A stretch of 64,000 bases of DNA from Hortaea werneckii (Eukaryota > Ascomycota > Dothideomycetes > Mycosphaerellales > Teratosphaeriaceae): positions 310,001 through 374,000 of the forward strand of contig JBAOKB010000118.1 in NCBI GenBank assembly GCA_037044905.1, read 5' to 3'. Position numbers and translations under genes: made by a program. Of this stretch, positions 10,499 to 20,992 are shown in pieces (the first letter of the stretch is position 1; each line of letters begins with the position of its first letter). The notes under the pieces are model-generated. The model made no database searches. It worked only from the letters and a program-made list of their open reading frames with translations, and was not told the DNA's origin.

Positions 10499-12355
10499 GA
10501 TGGGGAGACTTGGGGACGTATCACTCAGGTTCTGGCTTTTTTGGGCTGCTGCGAGCTATGGATTGAGACCAAGAGGTGCTGGAACCGGTTGGTAATAGAT
10601 GTGCGAAGACCAGATGCCGTGGATGCTGCTTTTATAAGACCGTCTGCATTGGCAGGGCTCCCCCCCCTGAAGAGCTCCAGCTTGGAAAGTAACTTGTGTA
10701 TCACCAAGACCGGCATTTCGGGGTTGGTAATGCATTACGATACTCGGCGCCGGCCTTATCTGATGGTCCATATCTCTTGGGACTAGCTTGTCGGCTGACA
10801 TGTCCGTTCCGTATACCGCGATTGCTTGCAGCTATTCGCATTTTGCTTCCAAGAGCAAGGCTTACTAAAGCTATTGCAGCTGTGGCGTCAGCTTGGAAAG
10901 GCGAAAAAGAGGCCCGAGAAGACCTCTCAAAAGCTACAGAATGTGTACATACCTCCCAGCTATAGCTCTTGGACTTGGCAGATTACGTTACTGAAGACTA
11001 AGCAGGCCCTGGACATGTGTGGGTTGACTCGATCAACAAATGTTCTTTCCCCACCTCGCCCACTAGATGCCTTGCTGAGAGCGAAGCCCCATGTCCCACA
11101 GCACTTCCGTGCATTCTCCCATTGGGCTTTTCCTCGTGCCAAATCCGATTGGAAATCAGTCGTACTCCTCGCATGTCTGCTGTCGCTGGTGCTCCAGCCC
11201 GAAGGTCCTGCGTATTACGCCATTTTCAATTGAATCGTTTCTTAAGTCCTTCCGGCTTCCAGGAGCTCGCTCAAGTCGTACATCTCTCTGACTCTTCACC
11301 ACACGTGTACTCCAAAGCCATTCTGGTCCCATTTAAAGGCCACGTAACAGTCGGCCTAGTATGGTGTCGCCCATGAAGTATAGGGTGAACGTCCTGCGAG
11401 GGGTGGCTTTATTTCTTTCTTTGTTTTTTTTTTTAATAATATTTGTTGTCGTGACTGGTAAATACGCCACTTAAGGAGTGAAAGCTGGTCTACTTTATCG
11501 TCATAGGGGCAAACATGCTGCGATGAGCCGAATATTGGATGCTCCATAAAGATCTGGAGGGAGAATGTGGCACAAGCGCATGCACGCTGGTAGTCTGACC
11601 GACGACGGGCTATAGCAGCTTTCTCCCCACACAAAAGGACAAAATGAAGATGGTGAGATCCGTCCATCGTAGAGCCTTACAGCATTCAAAGCATCTGTAG
11701 CACTTAGCCGCCCTCGGGGCTGAGAAGCTGAAATCGGGAACACTTATTAAGGACATGACACTGACCGTAACGCGGACTAAGATGGCTTTTGGACAACCCC
11801 AAAAAAAAAAAAGCAGAATCCACAAGGACCTCATACAAAACGAAAAGGTCACGCTCTCTGCTAGAAGCACAGCCCTGGTCATAATACCAGCCCCGATCCC
11901 AATCATCAGACAGATGCCATATCCCAAGATATCAGCCCTGCTTCCCGGGCAATCTGTCAAGACGGTCTACGACCTCACCATTCAACAAGCACCCAAGAAG
12001 CAAAAAAAGACTAGAACCCATTTTAGGGATTCAGGAAGTTTCCCTGATGACACCCTTGACCCCGAAGGTGAAAAAGAAAAAAATTAAAATTAAAAAGGGA
12101 GAAAAAGAAAAAGAGAGGGAGAGAAATGTAATCAAGCAAAAGCGATCGTGTAAAAACCAGCATCCGTCTATTTTCAGACCCGGAGGATGATGGAGGAGGA
12201 GGGGGTATATACATAAAAAGCAACAAACAAGCCGATTGCCGCATTGCTCGCTTGCTTGCTTACGCGCGCACGCGCCTGCTAGAAAAAGAACGCTTGATCG
12301 GGAGAATCGATAGATCGAAAAACGAACGAGATTCCCATGCTCTGACTTTCCCATT

Positions 12356-12379
12356 TGTGTGTGTGTGTGTGTGTGTGTG
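12356..12379. repeat. (TG)n microsatellite
   Basis: Twelve consecutive TG dinucleotides, followed directly by a G-rich stretch (to about 12394). It lies in the 3' flank of the minus-strand Pro-rich protein gene. The translated Cys-Val run in this frame is an artefact of the repeat. Confidence 0.95.
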
Positions 12380-12520
12380 GGGTGGGGAGGGGGGAAGCCA
12401 TATCCCGTCCAAGAAGAAAACGCCGTGATTCGCTTATGCCTTGAAAAAATCAAACAGTCCTGTTTCGTCCGTCCATCCAGGTCTCTGGGGATAGTCCAGG
12501 TAGGAGGCTCCTGTCCCCGA

Positions 12521-12553
12521 GGAAGGAAGGAGGGAGGGAGGGAGGCAGGGAGG
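12521..12553 (+). repeat. GGGA/GGAA repeat, G-quadruplex-capable
   Basis: Four GGG runs (12532-12534, 12536-12538, 12540-12542, 12548-12550) are separated by loops of one to five bases. They sit about 125 bp beyond the stop codon of the minus-strand gene at 12676, on its template strand. Structure formation is an inference. Confidence 0.6.
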
Positions 12554-12675
12554 AGAGAAAACCGTCAGCTTTGTGCGATTAGGATGTCCCCAAAAAAGCC
12601 GCCGCAGCACCAATATTTGCCCGGCCACCCCCATCTGATCCCGGGAAATCTCGAGCTGTAGGAACAGACAAACCC

Positions 12676-14307
12676 CTACAACCACCCCAACCCCCCCAAC
12701 AACGCCTGCATCTCCGCAGCCTTCAACCCATTCATGCCCAACGCCCTCACCTGTGGCCCTTTGCGTAACCGCTGCAACCCCATCGAAACCTTCCCCCCTT
12801 CCTTGGCCGCATCCAACACAAACGTGAACTTCTTATTCTCAGCATCGCGAGTCGTGAACCTGACAACTTTAAACCCGGCCGCATCACCTTCCTCGATATG
12901 CTTCAAGGTCCAGGCCTTGACGTCCCATTCGCGCTGGGGGACGCCACGGACGTCGTCGTCGATGAAGAGGCCCTCGGTCTTGATGCGCAGGATCAGGCCG
13001 TCGGTGACGGGGGCTTCGTTGGAGATGAGCTGGGCGAGGGGCTTGTGCGGGAAGGAGTCGGAGAAGAGGTAGACGGCTTTGATTTGGATTTTGTCTGGGT
13101 CCGTGGTGCTGTAGGGTCCCCGGTGGCTGGGTGGGGGTGTGCGCGCGGTGCTGGCCGAGGGCGCGTAGCTGCTTTCGCTGTAGCCGGAGATGGAGGAGCC
13201 GGAGGATTTGTATTTGGGTCGTGAGGCGGGCTCGTCGTAGGGTCTGTATCCGGATTCGGAGCCGAGGTAGGATGTAGGCGCTGCGGATCGCTCCTGACGG
13301 TTGGAGGCTGTGGATTTGGGGGCTGCGGTGGCGGACTTGGGGGGTGGGGGTGTTTTGGGTGCTGCTGCGGCCGCCGCTGCGGCTCTTGCTTTCACCTCTT
13401 CTTTTTGACGCTCGAAGCGCTCTTTGGCCTCGCGTTCTTTTGTGTCTTTCTCTCTAGCTTCCTTTTCGCGGGCTAAGCGCTCTCGTGCTATGCGTTCTCT
13501 TGCCTCACGTTCTCGTTGCTCTTTCTCGCGTGCGCGGGCTTGCTCCCATTTCTCCTTCTCGGCTTTGGCTTTTGCTGCCTTCTCCGCCTCTTCGCGAAGC
13601 TTTTGCGCTTCCTCACGCTTCTTCCTAAGCTCTTCAGCTCGTTTGCGCTCTTCCTCTCGTTTTCGTGTCTCTTCTCGCGCCTTCTCCCAACCTGAGGCTG
13701 CAGCGGGCTTTGGCGCAGGTTTCGGCTCCGGCTCCGATTTGGGCGGCGGCGGTGGTTCGGGTTTAGGTGGTGGCGGTGGATCAGGTTCTGATTGCGGAGG
13801 TGGAGGAGGCGGCGGCGCATATGAGTTTGGTGGTGGTCCCGAAGCCTGCGGTCCTGGCTGCGGTTCTGGACCACCAGGTGGAGGAGGAGCCCAACTCTTT
13901 CCCTGATGCTCGTATCTATACCCTTGTTTGCTCTCTTGACCGGCACCACCGTGACCTGGTCCCGGATGTTCACTCTCCACCTGGGTCTTTCCCCAGGCCC
14001 AACCAGCAACACCCACGCCAATCACCAACAGCAACACGCCCACTCCTCCGCTGGCCACGAGCTGCGTCGTCCACTGCTTCAGCACCGGCATCACCAGCGT
14101 CCAAACGCCGACTGCTAGCAGGGTGCATGCTACACCCAGCAGGAAGCTGTTCCGATGGGGCTGCATACTTGGCAAGTAGAGAAAACCACCGCCAGCAGAA
14201 TGCGGCGGGATGATGAAGATGTCATAGTTGCCTTGCGGTAGCCCTCCACCAGGTGGTCGCGGGTTCTGACCGTGCGGCGGAGGTGGCGGGGGAGGCGGGT
14301 CGTCCAT
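12676..14307 (-). CDS. Two-TM, proline-rich, coiled-coil protein, hypothetical
   Basis: Single exon, 543 aa. Order: a poly-Pro start (residues 3-11), two hydrophobic helices (about 54-76 and 85-105) with a short loop, a Pro-rich spacer (about 140-200) with repeated P-E/D-PPPPP units, then a long highly charged Arg/Glu/Lys helix (about 205-325) that should be a coiled coil or single alpha-helix. A Ser-rich linker follows, and then a C-terminal globular domain of about 130 residues (QIKAVYLFSDSF to GLGWL). I do not recognise the C-terminal domain. The layout suggests a membrane-anchored scaffold, which is inference. No frame break seen. The ATG at 14307 begins MDDPPPPPP. Confidence 0.65.
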   Translation of the reverse strand: MDDPPPPPPPPHGQNPRPPGGGLPQGNYDIFIIPPHSAGGGFLYLPSMQPHRNSFLLGVACTLLAVGVWTLVMPVLKQWTTQLVASGGVGVLLLVIGVGVAGWAWGKTQVESEHPGPGHGGAGQESKQGYRYEHQGKSWAPPPPGGPEPQPGPQASGPPPNSYAPPPPPPPQSEPDPPPPPKPEPPPPPKSEPEPKPAPKPAAASGWEKAREETRKREEERKRAEELRKKREEAQKLREEAEKAAKAKAEKEKWEQARAREKEQREREARERIARERLAREKEAREKDTKEREAKERFERQKEEVKARAAAAAAAAPKTPPPPKSATAAPKSTASNRQERSAAPTSYLGSESGYRPYDEPASRPKYKSSGSSISGYSESSYAPSASTARTPPPSHRGPYSTTDPDKIQIKAVYLFSDSFPHKPLAQLISNEAPVTDGLILRIKTEGLFIDDDVRGVPQREWDVKAWTLKHIEEGDAAGFKVVRFTTRDAENKKFTFVLDAAKEGGKVSMGLQRLRKGPQVRALGMNGLKAAEMQALLGGLGWL

Positions 14308-16103
14308 CTTCTACCGTTGCCCACCGTTGGCCTTGCGGCTTAGGATGTGTATTATTACTGTTATTTTCTTGCCCTTCTTGCTCTTTTTGGATCACTACCT
14401 CACGCAGTCTTGTAGATTTAAAATGTTCGCTCCCAATCGCAGTCTTCGTAGCCGAGGCATAGGCGCTGCCAAAAGGGCGAGTGCGGTGGTGTCTTGCGGC
14501 AGCTGGAAGCTGGAGCTCGCTTGCAAGGATGGATGGCTGGGGGTGTGTGAGAAGCTGACTCGTGGGAATCGTTGTGCTGCAACCAAAGCGACACAGTAAA
14601 CTCCGGAACGCCTAATTCATCTATGCGTATCAATATCGTCAAGAAGTTGTTCCAGCGTGAGGTTGACCTTCCACAGTCGATCTGTCTCTTTGGTCGCTGT
14701 CGGAATCCGCTGTGTTGGTTCGGTAGGTAGGTAGGAACACAACGTGCGCCCTCCCCGTTCAACGGCCCGTTTCGCTGCTGTTGCCGCCCGGCAAGTATCA
14801 CACGAAGCACGCGAAACAGCAACGCATCCCAGCGACGACGCGCTGGGCCAAAAAGAATCAATCGGCGGCCGGCTGTTTCTCAAGGATTCACAGAGGGATG
14901 GATGCTTGAGAGATGGGGTGGACACACAAGACAGGGAAAGGCCTGTACAGGGTTGCACGGGTAATGAAAAAAGGTCCGTCAACATCGTCCCCCAAGAGCC
15001 GAGCTTGCGGCGGCGCATCATCGCGGAGGCTGGGGCCCTGCGGTGTGAGAGAGTTTGAAGCGAATAGGAAGCTACATCGCGCACACGACACGTTCATTCG
15101 CTGCTCTACCGCGCTACGTCTTGATTCGGAGGCACCTGAATCAATCACATTGTCGATGCCGGGGCCAGTCTCATGCGCGACGACTGCATCCGGGAGGTGG
15201 GCCAGCAACATTATTGGCGCATTGCCCGGCCGTGAAACTTTTCCCCCTCCGCAAGCGACCAAGGTCCAAATATTTATAGGGTGTTGTCCGGGGCAACTTG
15301 ACGTAGCTGGTTACCTTTTAGGTCAAGCGCATCGGGCCGGGTCAGCCAGACTCCGTCCAGGCTTCTGTCTCTCGTCTGGCATCGTCGTCGAGCTCTTACA
15401 TCTCACCCATGACCAGCGTAGTGTGATTACAAGATCTCTTTATCGCGTTCATACTCTACTGGCAGTTGCTCAAATATAGTCTTGAACGAATCAGTAAGTG
15501 CGTCAAGCCTTGCTGCGTTGAATGAAGACTTGCGATACATCTTAGCCGTAGCAGACACACAAGACCAGACGCCCATGCATATCTGCCAAATCCATCTCTA
15601 CTCATCATCTTTCACCTACCAAAATCTCTCATACTGATAGCTCTTCCATCCACTTCACATCCCCCTTTCTACCGCTCGGAAGTCGTGTCATCAAAGTTCC
15701 AATCTCCCTTGCAATAACCTTAAAAGGACGTAGACCTGCTGCCGGAAGCTACTGCAGCTGTATGTAGAATATGACATCTGACTTCACACGCGCCGCAGGA
15801 AAAGTGCTCAATCGGTCTCAAAAGCCGCTCACGCTACCTTGATGTCCCACATTGGTGGCACTTCCCCCCTTCCCCCAAATCACTGACACCTCTGCCCCTT
15901 CCTCAAGAATGCAACTAGCCAACTTCACAATCCCGCTGGGTCTCAGTTGGATGTTCTCCTCCGCACAGACAAGGCTCGAATCGATCCAGCAGACGTACAT
16001 TCCACCCTGTCATCTTACTGCACGTCAACGCCCAAAAAAACTAACCTACATCAGCTTTCTTTCCTCAGACAACGCCACCACAGCGTCTTCCGCAGCAGAA
16101 ACC
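14308..16103. other. Intergenic, divergent promoter region
   Basis: About 1.8 kb between two divergent genes. The last 450 bp are pyrimidine-rich and hold a probable 5'-UTR intron acceptor (see 16078). A TATTTATAG element at about 15271 could be a promoter element for an unknown transcript. No gene supported. Confidence 0.45.
16044..16078 (+). promoter_or_regulatory. Probable 5'-UTR intron 3' end of the MnSOD gene
   Basis: A CTAAC branch sequence is followed by a pyrimidine tract and TCAG ending at 16078, 26 bp before the MnSOD ATG. The upstream in-frame open stretch (from about 15852) has no SOD homology, which fits an untranslated first exon. The donor is not resolved. Confidence 0.45.
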
Positions 16104-16733
16104 ATGGCGTACCAACTCCCGTCCCTCCCCTACAGCTACGACGCCCTGGAACCCCACTTCGACGCCGAAACGATGGAGATCCACCACTCCCGGCACCACC
16201 AGACCTACGTCAACTCGCTGAACGCCGCCTTAGAAGACCACGATCAGCTGCGCGCCCTCGCCGTGGACGACTTAATCACGAAACTCGACCAGGTGCCCCG
16301 GGACAAGCAGACGGCGGTCCGCAACCACGGCGGCGGACACAGCAACCATAGCTTCTTCTGGCGGAACTTGAAAGTCGGGACGACGATCCCAGCGGAGCTG
16401 AAAGTCGCTCTCGAGCGGGAGTTTGGCAGTTTTGAGGCTTTCCAGCACGAGTTCGAAAGGCGCGCGACGACGGTGTTTGGGTCTGGGTGGGCGTGGCTAG
16501 TCAAAACGCCCTCCGACGGTTCGCTGAAGATCGTCACGACTAAGGACCAGGATAGTCCGCTCATGGGCGAGGCGGTCGTGGGCGCTGCTTCGGGTTTCCC
16601 GATTATTGGGTTGGATGTCTGGGAGCATGCGTATTATCTCAAGTACCGCAACAAGCGGCCGGATTATATCAAGGCGTTTTGGGAGGTGGTGAATTGGGAG
16701 GAGGCGGGGAGGAGGTTTGGGCTGGTTTCTTAG
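16104..16733 (+). CDS. Manganese superoxide dismutase without mitochondrial presequence
   Basis: Dismutates superoxide to H2O2 and O2. Single exon, 209 aa, beginning right at the conserved core (MAYQLPSLPYSYDALEPH). By alignment with known MnSODs the metal ligands are His27 (EIHHSRHH), His82 (SNHSFFW), Asp171 and His175 (LDVWEHAYY). Tyr35 (second shell) is present and Gln149 is in the position expected of the Mn type. There is no cleavable targeting sequence at this ATG. An in-frame upstream extension exists, but it is not amphipathic-basic throughout and is probably 5' UTR. A cytosolic isoform is therefore likely, though alternative first exons cannot be excluded. The frame is clean. Confidence 0.9.
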   Translation: MAYQLPSLPYSYDALEPHFDAETMEIHHSRHHQTYVNSLNAALEDHDQLRALAVDDLITKLDQVPRDKQTAVRNHGGGHSNHSFFWRNLKVGTTIPAELKVALEREFGSFEAFQHEFERRATTVFGSGWAWLVKTPSDGSLKIVTTKDQDSPLMGEAVVGAASGFPIIGLDVWEHAYYLKYRNKRPDYIKAFWEVVNWEEAGRRFGLVS

Positions 16734-18683
16734 GTAAGCGGGAGGGGGTGGTTAGTCGCTTTGTCATAGGATTATCTAAGAGAGGAATCTGTATGAAACT
16801 TTTGTGACTTGGTTCGGTTTTTTGATGAACGGTGTTTGAATCTGTGCGCATTGCGTGTTTGGTTAGGTGGAAGTTGGAGCGAGCCTAGTGGTCAGTTTGG
16901 AACGATGTCTTCCTGCATGAGGTTGAGGAAGTGACAGGACGTGCAGTGTGAGTGCCGAGAGTAGCAGTACCTAGCCGTGAAGAGAGCCGAATCGAGAATA
17001 GCAAGAAGATGTGAGAGGGGAGGTCGGGCAGCCCATGATCGACGACTACGGCAAGATCTTCGGTCGGAGGCACAATAAGCGTAACTCTCCAGAAAGGGCC
17101 TCGTCACCTGTGGAAGCCGGACTGCTTGGCGGACAAGCCTGTAGGCTTCGCTGTTAGAAGTACAGCGAGGACTTGTATACGTGCTACTGGGCCATCGCTT
17201 CATCTGGCGAGCTGTCTTGCAAGAAATTGATAAGATGCTAGGTCGCTTAAGATGGTGTCCAAGGTTCATGGCGGTGGTATGGTCATGGCCGTTGACGAGA
17301 ATAGCTGGGCTTGGAATGAGGTGGGCACCTCGGACAGTGCTGGTCAGGTTTGGCCTGCCTGATCTTTGGATTCGTTCGATGCGTCATCATGCGCAGGTAT
17401 CTCTTGGTCGTACCTGATCAGACGTTTCCACTTCATTTCGTGATCAGTATAAGGCGGCCGGATCACGAGGGCGCGCTCGTCGATAGCAACGAGAGGACGT
17501 TGTATGATGGAAATTGTATGATGGAATTGAGCCGTTGTTAATGTGTATAAGCATGTTATTGCCACCCTGTATAGGGCGCTTTGATGGCGTACACTGCATC
17601 TCGATGTTTTTGGCTTCTCGAATGTCTAGGAGCATGCGGACAGAACGAATGTCCAGACGTCGGCCGTACACGACGAATCCCGGTAGAGAGAGTGACTTGG
17701 CGCGTAGGTTGGGAAGTGTCAAGTTCGGCGATGAGTGCTGGGCGACACGCGCTTCTCTCTCATGTCTGGGAATCGCTGTCCAACATCATTCACCAGCCAA
17801 TCAGGCCCGGCCGCGGAAGTGGGCATCAGACTTGTTCCTGCAGCGGCAAGAGCCGTCCCCGCTGCAAGGTGCCACCAAGTACCGATCTGATACACGCTAG
17901 CCGTCTCCTTACTTCGGCCCTGATCACCGCTGTGATGATGATTTCGGCAACCACTGGCACGCAGACTTGGAGGCTGATGGATGGGGATTCAGCAAAGCGC
18001 TGCGAATTGAGAGCGAGTGGTTCAGGCTGGGCGATAGGAGACATCCATCGATTCATCTGAGGTCCCGTACGTCACTTCCATCCGTCGCAACGGCGATCAG
18101 AGACGTTTCTTGGCCCTCCCGTCCGCCAGCTCCACCGCAATCTCCAACCAGCCAAGCAGACGTATCATAGGCGTCAGCGCGCGGGTCCGTGAAGGCCTTC
18201 CCCTGCTCGCTGCCCTACAGCGTTTTTGCAACAAACACGACCCGACACGGCCTAGCCCTCCGTCGACTCTGCGTTGACTCTCCGTCTCATGTTGAAGACG
18301 TCCCCTCGCTTCCGCTGCCTTCTGACACACGACCGCATTCACTCGTTATACGGTCCACGGCGACCACTCTTCTACGAGGTAAAAGACTGGCGCCTACCCT
18401 GCACAGAGCCTTACAACAATCGCTTTGATAGCGATCAGTCTTTGTGCTCGCAGGTCGATAGCCAGCTGCAGTGCGGCCACACATACACTCTTTCGAACAA
18501 CAACGACGGCAACGTAGCCATCTGCGATACCGACCTTTTTCCCCCCCCAATAGCCGTGCCGGTCACGACTCGACAATCGTTTGACATTGCCACGCTCCTG
18601 CACGATAAATCGCATCTGCCGCTGAGGGAGACTGCTTCCTCCGCTCTCTGCATCGATCCCGACCACACATCACAAACACAACC
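16734..18683. other. Intergenic
   Basis: About 1.9 kb between tandem genes. The last 400 bp form a pyrimidine-rich promoter with a C-run at 18541-18548. Overlapping short frames on both strands have no recognisable homology. Confidence 0.5.
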
Positions 18684-20486
18684 ATGACCACAGCATCTCT
18701 TGCTCTGCTGTCCGCAGCGCTACCCCTTGCCATGGCCAGCGGCAGCACATCGCAGGCGCCTCACGCCGCCGAAATCCAGAATTGGAAGATCTGCAAATGG
18801 ACAGCTTGGACGTGGGCAGCTGTTGTCGCGGCTCTCATCGCCTACCGTTGGACACGCACGCTGCTGAACCACGTCCGCCGCCTGGTGAACATCAACCATG
18901 GCTCCGCCAGCGACGGCAAGCAGAAGTACTTCTGCACCCCTAACGAGAACTTCGCGATGGCTAAGAAACACATCATCACCGCACCACTCATTCGCACTCG
19001 TCACAACCGTGAATTCAAGCTTTCGGCGGCGATGAACGTCGGTACTCTGCCTGGTCGTCTGCAATTCCTCTTCCTCATCGGCTACCTCGCCATGCAGATG
19101 GCCTTCGTCTGCATCTCCATCGACTGGTCCAGCGCTCACCAATTCACCAAGGACGGCCGCAATCGCACTGGTGTGCTGGCTGTGGTGAACATGATCCCTC
19201 TTTTCTTGCTCGCTGGTCGCAACAACCCACTCATCTGGCTGTGTGGTATCAGCTTCGACACATACAACTTGATCCACCGCTGGATTGGCCGCATCGTCGT
19301 TCTACAGGCCTTCGCTCACACGGCATTCTGGATGGGAGGGAAAGTCATGACCATGGGCAGCGCTAAGGGCTGGGCCATGATCAACTCTGCCTTGGGTCAT
19401 AGCGAGTTTCTTCTCAGTGGTATGATCGGCACATGCGCGTTCATTGCACTGCTCTGCCACTCTCCCTCCATCTTCCGCCATGCATTTTACGAGACATTCC
19501 TCCACACCCACATCGCGCTTGTCATTGTTGCAACAGCTGGGGTCTGGATTCACCTTAAGGGCCTGCCTCAGCAAGCATTTGTTCTTGCCGCCATCATTCT
19601 CTGGGCCTTTGAGCGCGGCGCACGTTTCTACACCATCATCCGCCGCAACACCGGCAACGGCTTGACCAAAGCTGAAGTCGAGGCCCTCCCTGGTGACGCT
19701 GTCAGAATCACCCTCCGCATCGCCAAGCCATGGCGATTCCAGCCCGGCCAGCACGTGTACATGTACATGCCATCGGTTGGGCTCTGGACCTCGCATCCCT
19801 TCTCCCTGGCCTGGAGTGACGACCAGCCTGCCTTCCCGAACGAGAAGGCGTTGCCCAGCTCCACGCAAGACTTGTTCGCACCGAAAAAGGCACAAAGCAT
19901 GTCCCTAATTGTTCGCCGCCGAACAGGCTTCACAGACAAGATGTTCAAGAAAGCTGAGCGGTCGCCTGGTGGCAAGTTCATCACCACTGCCTTCGTTGAG
20001 GGTCCTTACGGCGAGCAATGCCTCCAATCGTACGGCACGGTCATGCTCTTCGCCGCCGGTGTGGGCATCACACACCAAGTCCCCCATGTCCGCGACCTCG
20101 TCAACGCCTATGCGGACGGCACCTGCGCCACCCGCAAGGTCGTCCTGGTCTGGATCATCCAGTCGCCCGAGCACCTTGAATGGATCAGGCCCTGGATGAC
20201 GCAGATCCTCGGCATGGACAAGCGCCGCGACATCCTCAAGATCCTGCTGTTCGTCACGCGGCCCCGGAGCACCAAGGAGATCCACTCTCCGTCGTCTAGT
20301 GTGCAGATGTTCCCAGGCAAGCCGGACGTCGGCGCCTTGATCGACAAGGAGCAGGCGGCCCAGATCGGAGCCATGGCCGTCAGTGTCTGCGGCACAGGCG
20401 GTCTGGCCGACGACGTTCGCAGGGCGACGAGGCAGAGATGCCACGCGACTGAGATGGACTTTTTCGAGGAGGCTTTCTCATGGTAA
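18684..20486 (+). CDS. Ferric/cupric reductase transmembrane protein (FRE/NOX superfamily)
   Basis: Plasma-membrane metalloreductase passing electrons from NAD(P)H via FAD and two hemes to extracellular Fe(III)/Cu(II). Single exon, 600 aa. An N-terminal hydrophobic segment (1-20) is signal-like. A multi-helix ferric-reductase domain spans about 40-310, with paired heme His candidates H198/H212 (NLIHRWIGR, FAHTAFW) and H276/H290 (FLHTHIAL, VWIHLKG). The FAD-binding motif HPFSLAW is at 371-377, with the NAD-binding motifs GPYG (440-443) and AAGVGIT (457-463). The normal length suggests a functional enzyme. The substrate metal is not determined by sequence. No intron and no frame break. Confidence 0.9.
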   Translation: MTTASLALLSAALPLAMASGSTSQAPHAAEIQNWKICKWTAWTWAAVVAALIAYRWTRTLLNHVRRLVNINHGSASDGKQKYFCTPNENFAMAKKHIITAPLIRTRHNREFKLSAAMNVGTLPGRLQFLFLIGYLAMQMAFVCISIDWSSAHQFTKDGRNRTGVLAVVNMIPLFLLAGRNNPLIWLCGISFDTYNLIHRWIGRIVVLQAFAHTAFWMGGKVMTMGSAKGWAMINSALGHSEFLLSGMIGTCAFIALLCHSPSIFRHAFYETFLHTHIALVIVATAGVWIHLKGLPQQAFVLAAIILWAFERGARFYTIIRRNTGNGLTKAEVEALPGDAVRITLRIAKPWRFQPGQHVYMYMPSVGLWTSHPFSLAWSDDQPAFPNEKALPSSTQDLFAPKKAQSMSLIVRRRTGFTDKMFKKAERSPGGKFITTAFVEGPYGEQCLQSYGTVMLFAAGVGITHQVPHVRDLVNAYADGTCATRKVVLVWIIQSPEHLEWIRPWMTQILGMDKRRDILKILLFVTRPRSTKEIHSPSSSVQMFPGKPDVGALIDKEQAAQIGAMAVSVCGTGGLADDVRRATRQRCHATEMDFFEEAFSW

Positions 20487-20992
20487 AGATATTGTCTCTG
20501 AGGCAATGCTTTTTGAATGCAGGACTTCAGTCCATCTTCATGCCCGTCTTCACACTAATTTCTCTCCCATGTCCTCTTGAAGAGCGTGAGTGGAGATTTT
20601 GGTGGAGGGGAAGCAATCTGACGACTATTCAAACACGGAGGGGTACGAATGGCGTTTTTTCACGTTCGCAGGCTGCGAGACGAAAGGGAGCTCGAAAGGC
20701 GTCTGGAACGCGGATGCTTCCTGGGGTGGGTTGCTTTATTCCCGGGTTGTATCCTCGCGTGCATCGATGGTGGGTACATCAGTACGCCACCGAGTGGAAT
20801 TTTGATTTTTCATTTCTTTTTAGCATTCAATAGGGCATCATCATCTCTTAGTTATCGGCTCTCGACGCCGTCCATTTAGCAATTTACGGCTTTCCCTCTT
20901 CCCTCATCTACGTCACGTCAAAAGAACCGCTTCCAGCTCTGCATTATACATTTCGTTCTTAGCGCTCATGGTTGATAAGTCAAATGATTTCT
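20487..20992. other. Intergenic, convergent 3' flanks
   Basis: About 0.5 kb between convergent ferric reductase and GST genes. Nothing recognised. Confidence 0.5.

Larger units (their letters stand above)
10499..12675. other. Intergenic with low-complexity tracts
   Basis: About 2.2 kb upstream of the NmrA-like gene and downstream of the Pro-rich protein. It holds a T-run near 11424, A/G-rich DNA at 12060-12125, a (TG)n microsatellite and a G-rich run listed separately. A 116-codon hydrophobic frame on the minus strand near 11610-11960 is not supported by homology. Confidence 0.5.

Noticed and set aside
10094..10786. 230-codon open frame on the plus strand
   Set aside because: Antisense shadow of the GC-rich first exon of the NmrA-like gene, which has clear Rossmann motifs on the minus strand.
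12359..12661. Frame starting with a Cys-Val run
   Set aside because: Translation of the (TG)n repeat; no homology.
13424..13906. Gly/Ser-rich plus-strand frame resembling a low-complexity secreted protein
   Set aside because: Complement of the Pro-rich and charged-helix codons of the minus-strand 543-aa gene.
15852..16103. 84-residue N-terminal extension of MnSOD
   Set aside because: No homology, not a convincing presequence, and it contains an intron-like branch and acceptor just before the core ATG.
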